The notes under the pieces: generated by a model
The model's database searches: none
Seen by the model: the letters and a program-made list of their open reading frames with translations, nothing else
What the model was told of the DNA's origin: nothing
Made by a program: the position numbers and the translations under genes
Shown here: in pieces, positions 9,483 through 12,932 of the stretch
How the letters are laid out: the number at the start of each line of letters is the position of its first letter
Position numbering within the stretch: position 1 is the first letter of the stretch
From: Gemmatimonadota bacterium
Lineage (GTDB): Bacteria > Gemmatimonadota > Gemmatimonadetes > Gemmatimonadales > GWC2-71-9
Length of the DNA stretch: 12,932 bases
Assembly: GCA_024640185.1 (NCBI GenBank)
Contig: JAHEFN010000035.1
Span: 1 to 12,932, forward strand
Direction: 5' to 3'

Positions 9483-11396
9483 ATGTCCACCCCGATTCCT
9501 GACGAGACCTTCGTCACGCTGCAACGCGCCCTCGCCGGCCGGTATTCGCTGGAACGGGAGTTGGGACGGGGCGGAATGGGCATCGTCTACCTCGCCCGCG
9601 ACGTGCGCCTCGATCGACCGGTGGCCCTCAAGCTGTTGCCGCCCGATCGCGCAGCGGTCGCCACGATTCGAGAGCGGTTCCTGACCGAGGCCCGGATGGC
9701 AGCCCGGCTCTCACACCCCAACATCGTGCCGATTCACGCCGTCGAGGAGATCGATGGCCACGTCTTCTTCGCCATGCAATACGTGGCGGGCGAGACGCTC
9801 GGTGACCGCATCCGCCGGCTCGGACGCCTGGCGCCATGGGACGCTGCCCAGTTGCTCCGGGACGTCGCCTGGGCGTTGGCCTACGCCCACGCCCAAGGGG
9901 TGATCCACCGCGACATCAAACCCGACAACATCCTGCTCGACCATCAGGATCGTGCCCTGGTCGCGGACTTCGGCATCGCCACCCTGGCCGACAGGGACCA
10001 CGCCCATGGTCGGATCCAGGGGACACCGGAGTATCTCTCTCCCGAACAGGCGGGCGGGCAATCGTGCGACGGCCGGGCCGACCTGTACGCGCTCGGCGCG
10101 GTGGGGTTCCATGCCCTGAAGGGACAACCACCGTTTGCCGGTGACACCTCCGCGCTGCTCTCGCAGCACCTGACCAGGCCGGCACCATCACTGGTGGAAA
10201 CCGCCGACGAGTTGCCCCCTCGCCTCGCGGCCGCGATCGACCGTGCGCTGCTCAAGTCGCCCACCGATCGCTGGCCGAGTGCCGAGGCGATGGCCGAGGC
10301 GCTCGCCCCGCCCCTGCCGATCACCACCGACCTGCCGGTGCCGGTGCGGATCTGGGCCGAACGGGGCCGTGAGATGAAGGGGCTCTATGTCGTCTGGTCG
10401 CTGATGTTCTATGGCCTGGCCACCTTCATCGGCACCTTTGCCAGCGTCGGCTTCGGATGGGTCGCCGGCTGGCCGATCGAGGTGCTCGTCATCTTCGGCT
10501 TCTTCGTCGCCGCGATCCCGGTCCCCTGGATTGGCCACGCCTTCTGGCGACTGGTCGAGACCCGCAAGGCGCTTGAGGCCGGAGCGACCGTCGAGGACCT
10601 GCGGCACGCCGCCGAGGTGACCAGGGCCAGGCGCGAGGAGGAACTGCGCTTCGACTCCACCCGACCGATCCACTGGTTGCCCACGTTGATGCGGCGGATG
10701 AGCTATGCCGCGTTTGGCGTGGCAGTCACCGCGCTCGTGGCCGGGATGGTCATTCCCGCGACCGCGGTGAATTCGTACGTGTTCTTCTGGGTCTTCGCCC
10801 TCTCGACGCTGATGGGAATCAGCGGTGCGATGAAGGGGCTCCTGCTGCCCGGTCGCCGGGTCAAGGCCATCGATCCCTGGGCGCGGGCCCGCGTCTGGTT
10901 CTGGCAGGGCGCGATCGGCCGACTCTTCGCGCGGGCGGCAGCGACGGGCCTCCCGGCGCGCGAGGCTGGTTGGGCGCCGTGGCGTCCGACCGAGGCGGCG
11001 CTCGGCGGCGTCACGGCGACGCTCTTCGACGCCCTGCCGGCCAACACGCAGCGCGCCCTCGCCGGGCTTCCCGACGTGGTGGCCCGGCTCGAGCACGAGG
11101 CCGCCCATGCCCGACGCCAACTCGAGTCGGGCGCCGGCGAGGGCCATTGGCCGGCACGACTCAGCGCCGCGGTCGGTGCGATCGAGACCCTGCGATTGGG
11201 GTTGCTGCGGATGCATGCCCACCGCGAGGAGCCGGGCGCGCTGACTGCGGACCTCGACGCCGCCCGGCTGATCGCCGAACGGATCGACTACCTGGTCGAG
11301 GCGGAGGACGAGGTCGCCGGACTCCTCGACCAGCCCAGCCAGAGCGACATCCACGCCCCACCGAGTGCGAGCGCGCCGAGCACGTCGCTGGGGTAA
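9483..11396 (+). CDS. Membrane Ser/Thr protein kinase (Pkn/Hanks type) with C-terminal membrane domain
   Basis: 637 residues. The kinase domain (about 21-280) is complete: Gly loop LGRGGMG (27-33), ATP-binding Lys50 in VALKLL, Glu69 of helix C, HRDIKPDN with catalytic Asp144, Lys146 and Asn149, DFG at 162-164, activation segment GTPEYLSPEQ, and the DLYALGAVGF helix. It should be an active kinase phosphorylating Ser/Thr. The C-terminal half has two pairs of hydrophobic segments (about 302-325 and 330-350; 411-431 and 432-452), each pair followed by charged, helical stretches. PASTA or other outside sensor domains are absent, so what it senses is unknown. The last part (about 510-610) is helical and Glu/Arg-rich, ending LVEAEDEVAGLL. 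About 25 further residues, rich in Ser, Pro and Ala, are encoded antisense to the phosphatase gene and look like read-through. Position beside a cell-wall carboxypeptidase hints at envelope signalling (inference). Confidence 0.92.
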   Translation: MSTPIPDETFVTLQRALAGRYSLERELGRGGMGIVYLARDVRLDRPVALKLLPPDRAAVATIRERFLTEARMAARLSHPNIVPIHAVEEIDGHVFFAMQYVAGETLGDRIRRLGRLAPWDAAQLLRDVAWALAYAHAQGVIHRDIKPDNILLDHQDRALVADFGIATLADRDHAHGRIQGTPEYLSPEQAGGQSCDGRADLYALGAVGFHALKGQPPFAGDTSALLSQHLTRPAPSLVETADELPPRLAAAIDRALLKSPTDRWPSAEAMAEALAPPLPITTDLPVPVRIWAERGREMKGLYVVWSLMFYGLATFIGTFASVGFGWVAGWPIEVLVIFGFFVAAIPVPWIGHAFWRLVETRKALEAGATVEDLRHAAEVTRARREEELRFDSTRPIHWLPTLMRRMSYAAFGVAVTALVAGMVIPATAVNSYVFFWVFALSTLMGISGAMKGLLLPGRRVKAIDPWARARVWFWQGAIGRLFARAAATGLPAREAGWAPWRPTEAALGGVTATLFDALPANTQRALAGLPDVVARLEHEAAHARRQLESGAGEGHWPARLSAAVGAIETLRLGLLRMHAHREEPGALTADLDAARLIAERIDYLVEAEDEVAGLLDQPSQSDIHAPPSASAPSTSLG

Positions 11397-11926
11397 TGCA
11401 CCCCGAGGTAGACGCGCGAAGCGGCGATCGCCGCCGGCATCAGGATCGCCAACCCAATGAGCACCCGCCCCAAGCCGCGCGAGACCGCCGGCACGAGGAG
11501 CAGGAACGCCAGCGACCAGATGATCGGCGCCATCATCGAATGCCCTGATGGATAGGAATACCACCCCGCACCGCTCAGTTGGGTGATGACGGTGGGACGG
11601 GGACGCTGGAACGACGCCTTGGCGAGGAGGTAGAGCAGTTCGCCACTCAGCGCCCCGAAGAAGAGTGCGGCGGCGGATCGCCGACCGGCGATGCGCCAGA
11701 GCACGGCGCAGACGATGAGGGCGAAGGGGACTTCGATGAGACCGTCCCCGAGAAAGGTCAAGGCCAACATCAGGTCGGTGAGCCCCACCGATCGGATGCC
11801 GTCGACCCACTGCAATGTCCGCACGTCCCAGGTGAGGGTGACGCCGCCCGACACCATCATCGACAGGCCAGCGAAGAGGGCGAGCCCCGCGACGAACGGC
11901 GGCGAGTGGGCGAGTCGACGGATCAT
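11288..11926 (-). CDS. PAP2-family membrane phosphatase
   Basis: A 212-residue integral membrane phosphatase of the PAP2/BacA-independent undecaprenyl-pyrophosphatase and phosphatidic acid phosphatase superfamily. All three signature motifs are intact: KASFQRPRP (Lys103 to Pro111, the KX6RP motif), PSGH at 126-129 with catalytic His129, and SRVYLGVHYPSD at 170-181 (SRX5HX3D: Arg171, nucleophile His177, Asp181). About six hydrophobic stretches surround them, as in bacterial PgpB-like lipid phosphatases. Substrate is undetermined: undecaprenyl pyrophosphate, phosphatidylglycerol phosphate or phosphatidate are all possible. The start ATG overlaps the TGA of the upstream aldolase-type gene (ATGA), indicating translational coupling. 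The 3' end runs 109 bp into the convergent kinase gene; that part codes for the last membrane helix and a Ser-rich tail. Confidence 0.92.
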   Translation of the reverse strand: MIRRLAHSPPFVAGLALFAGLSMMVSGGVTLTWDVRTLQWVDGIRSVGLTDLMLALTFLGDGLIEVPFALIVCAVLWRIAGRRSAAALFFGALSGELLYLLAKASFQRPRPTVITQLSGAGWYSYPSGHSMMAPIIWSLAFLLLVPAVSRGLGRVLIGLAILMPAAIAASRVYLGVHYPSDVLGALALGGAWMSLWLGWSRSPATSSSASTR

Positions 11927-12932
11927 CTCGGCGGGCGAGCCCCGGCAAGGGCACGGGCCCGGTCGACGAGGGCGTCAACATCGGCCTCGGCCGTGGCCCA
12001 GCTGGTCATCAGCCGCACCTCACCGATGGGCTCCTTCCAGAGATAGAACCGGAATTCCTCCTGCAACGCGGCGGTCAGCTCCGGGGGCAGCAGGGCGAAG
12101 ACCGCATTGGCCTCGACCCGCTGGGTGACCGTGACACCGGCGAGGCCATCGAAGCCATCGGCGAGCCGACGTGCCATGGCATTGGCGTGCCGGGCCAGGT
12201 CGAGCCAGAGCTCATCCTCGCCGAGGGCCACGACCTGGGCCGCGAGATAGCGCATCTTCGATGACAATTGGGTCGACTGCTTGCGGATGTATCTAAAATC
12301 AGCGGCGAGGTCGGGATCGAAACAGACCACCGCCTCCGCCGCCACCGCACCGTTCTTGGTGAACCCGAACGAGAGCAGGTCGACGCCGACGTCGCGGGTT
12401 GCCGCCCGCAGCGAACAGCCGAGCGACGCGGCGGCGTTGCTGATTCGGGCGCCGTCGACATGGACCAGCAGGTCAAGGCCGTGCGCCGCCTCGCAGATGG
12501 CTCCGAGCTCATCGAGGGTGTAGGCCGTGCCGTACTCGGTGGACTGGGTGAGCGAGAGGAGCCTCGGCTGGACATGGTGCTCAAACCCCACACCGTCGCG
12601 ACCGGCATCACGCACCTGCTCGACGGTCAGCTTGGCATCGGGACTGGGGAGATCGATCAGCTTGCAGCCGGCGAGCAGCTCCGGGGCACCACACTCGTCA
12701 ACATGGATGTGGGCGTGCTCGCTGGTGATCACCGCCTGCCAGGGACGGACGGCCGCCCGGATCGCGGTGACGTTGGCGCCGGTGCCATTCCAGACGAGAA
12801 ACGCCTCGGCGTCGCTGCCGAACTGGTCGCGAAACCAGCCGTCGGCGCGGGCCGACCAGGCATCGTCGCCATACGCTCCCGCCGCCCCGACATTCGCCTC
12901 GGCCATCGCGGCAAGCACCCGCGGATGCGCCG
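11923..12932 (-). CDS. Threonine aldolase family PLP enzyme (beta-eliminating lyase), N-terminus beyond window
   Basis: The frame stays open to the window edge, and the first visible residues (AHPRVLAAMAEANVG, then AYGDD) match the family from about residue 10-15 onward, so a short N-terminal piece with the real start is missing. GTG 12918 is internal. The family uses pyridoxal phosphate to cleave L-threonine or allo-threonine to glycine and acetaldehyde. Seen: HVDGAR with the Asp (codon 12454-12456) that pairs with the PLP ring nitrogen, and SFGFTKNGA, whose Lys (codon 12355-12357) forms the Schiff base. The TKNG form marks the subgroup with SFGGTKNG-like sites rather than the SKGLGAP group. 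Glycine output could feed one-carbon metabolism, but the gene is not in the metH operon. Specificity within the family (threonine, phenylserine or another beta-hydroxy amino acid) cannot be settled. Confidence 0.9.
   Translation of the reverse strand, partial: AHPRVLAAMAEANVGAAGAYGDDAWSARADGWFRDQFGSDAEAFLVWNGTGANVTAIRAAVRPWQAVITSEHAHIHVDECGAPELLAGCKLIDLPSPDAKLTVEQVRDAGRDGVGFEHHVQPRLLSLTQSTEYGTAYTLDELGAICEAAHGLDLLVHVDGARISNAAASLGCSLRAATRDVGVDLLSFGFTKNGAVAAEAVVCFDPDLAADFRYIRKQSTQLSSKMRYLAAQVVALGEDELWLDLARHANAMARRLADGFDGLAGVTVTQRVEANAVFALLPPELTAALQEEFRFYLWKEPIGEVRLMTSWATAEADVDALVDRARALAGARPPR

Noticed and set aside
10188..11981. 597-codon frame on the - strand opposite the kinase
   Set aside because: It is low-complexity Arg/Gly/Asp-rich and overlaps both the kinase and the phosphatase, which have clear motifs. 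A GC-bias artefact.
12268..12301. AT-rich island with TTGGGT and TATCTA resembling a + strand promoter inside the aldolase gene
   Set aside because: It encodes ordinary family sequence (DFRYIRKQ) on the - strand, and a + strand transcript from here would have no gene to express within the window.

Overview
The window is about 13 kb of GC-rich, densely packed bacterial chromosome. It holds nine protein genes and one convincing RNA regulator, with no mobile elements, tRNA, rRNA or CRISPR. Gene style suggests Gemmatimonadota or a similar GC-rich soil or aquatic phylum: a Pkn2-type Ser/Thr kinase opening with an ALAGRYSLERELGRGGMG-like start and carrying a C-terminal membrane region, TATCTT-like -10 boxes, and a bacterial acyl-ACP desaturase. 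The taxonomic call is inference from protein flavour only. Seven genes lie on the + strand and the last two on the - strand, converging on the kinase.

Region 1 (1-1083): the 3' part of an acyl-ACP desaturase, abutting with zero spacing a two-repeat YggT-family membrane protein.

Region 2 (about 1050-6736): a methionine/one-carbon operon. A promoter-like box in the last codons of yggT precedes a 50-nt RNA that fits the SAM-II (SAM_alpha) riboswitch pseudoknot base by base. Two short hairpins follow, each burying a Shine-Dalgarno-like sequence. Next come cobalamin-dependent methionine synthase (metH), which probably starts at a CTG codon, and, translationally coupled to it, a fused homocysteine S-methyltransferase/methylenetetrahydrofolate reductase (YitJ type). 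The second protein makes 5-methyl-THF and MetH uses it to methylate homocysteine. SAM, made from the methionine product, would shut the operon down through the riboswitch.

Region 3 (about 6715-7925): a second promoter-like box, strikingly similar to the one before metH, lies in the tail of the MTHFR gene and leads into a short/branched-chain acyl-CoA dehydrogenase (ACADSB-like) with a GTG start and a clear ribosome binding site.

Region 4 (7926-11396): a secreted S13 (PBP4/DacB-type) D-Ala-D-Ala carboxypeptidase, then 12 nt later a membrane Ser/Thr kinase with four predicted C-terminal membrane segments.

Region 5 (11288-12932, - strand): a threonine-aldolase-family PLP enzyme running off the window edge, coupled by an ATGA overlap to a PAP2 membrane phosphatase whose 3' end overlaps the kinase 3' end by 109 bp. 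No gene-free stretch exceeds about 110 bp.
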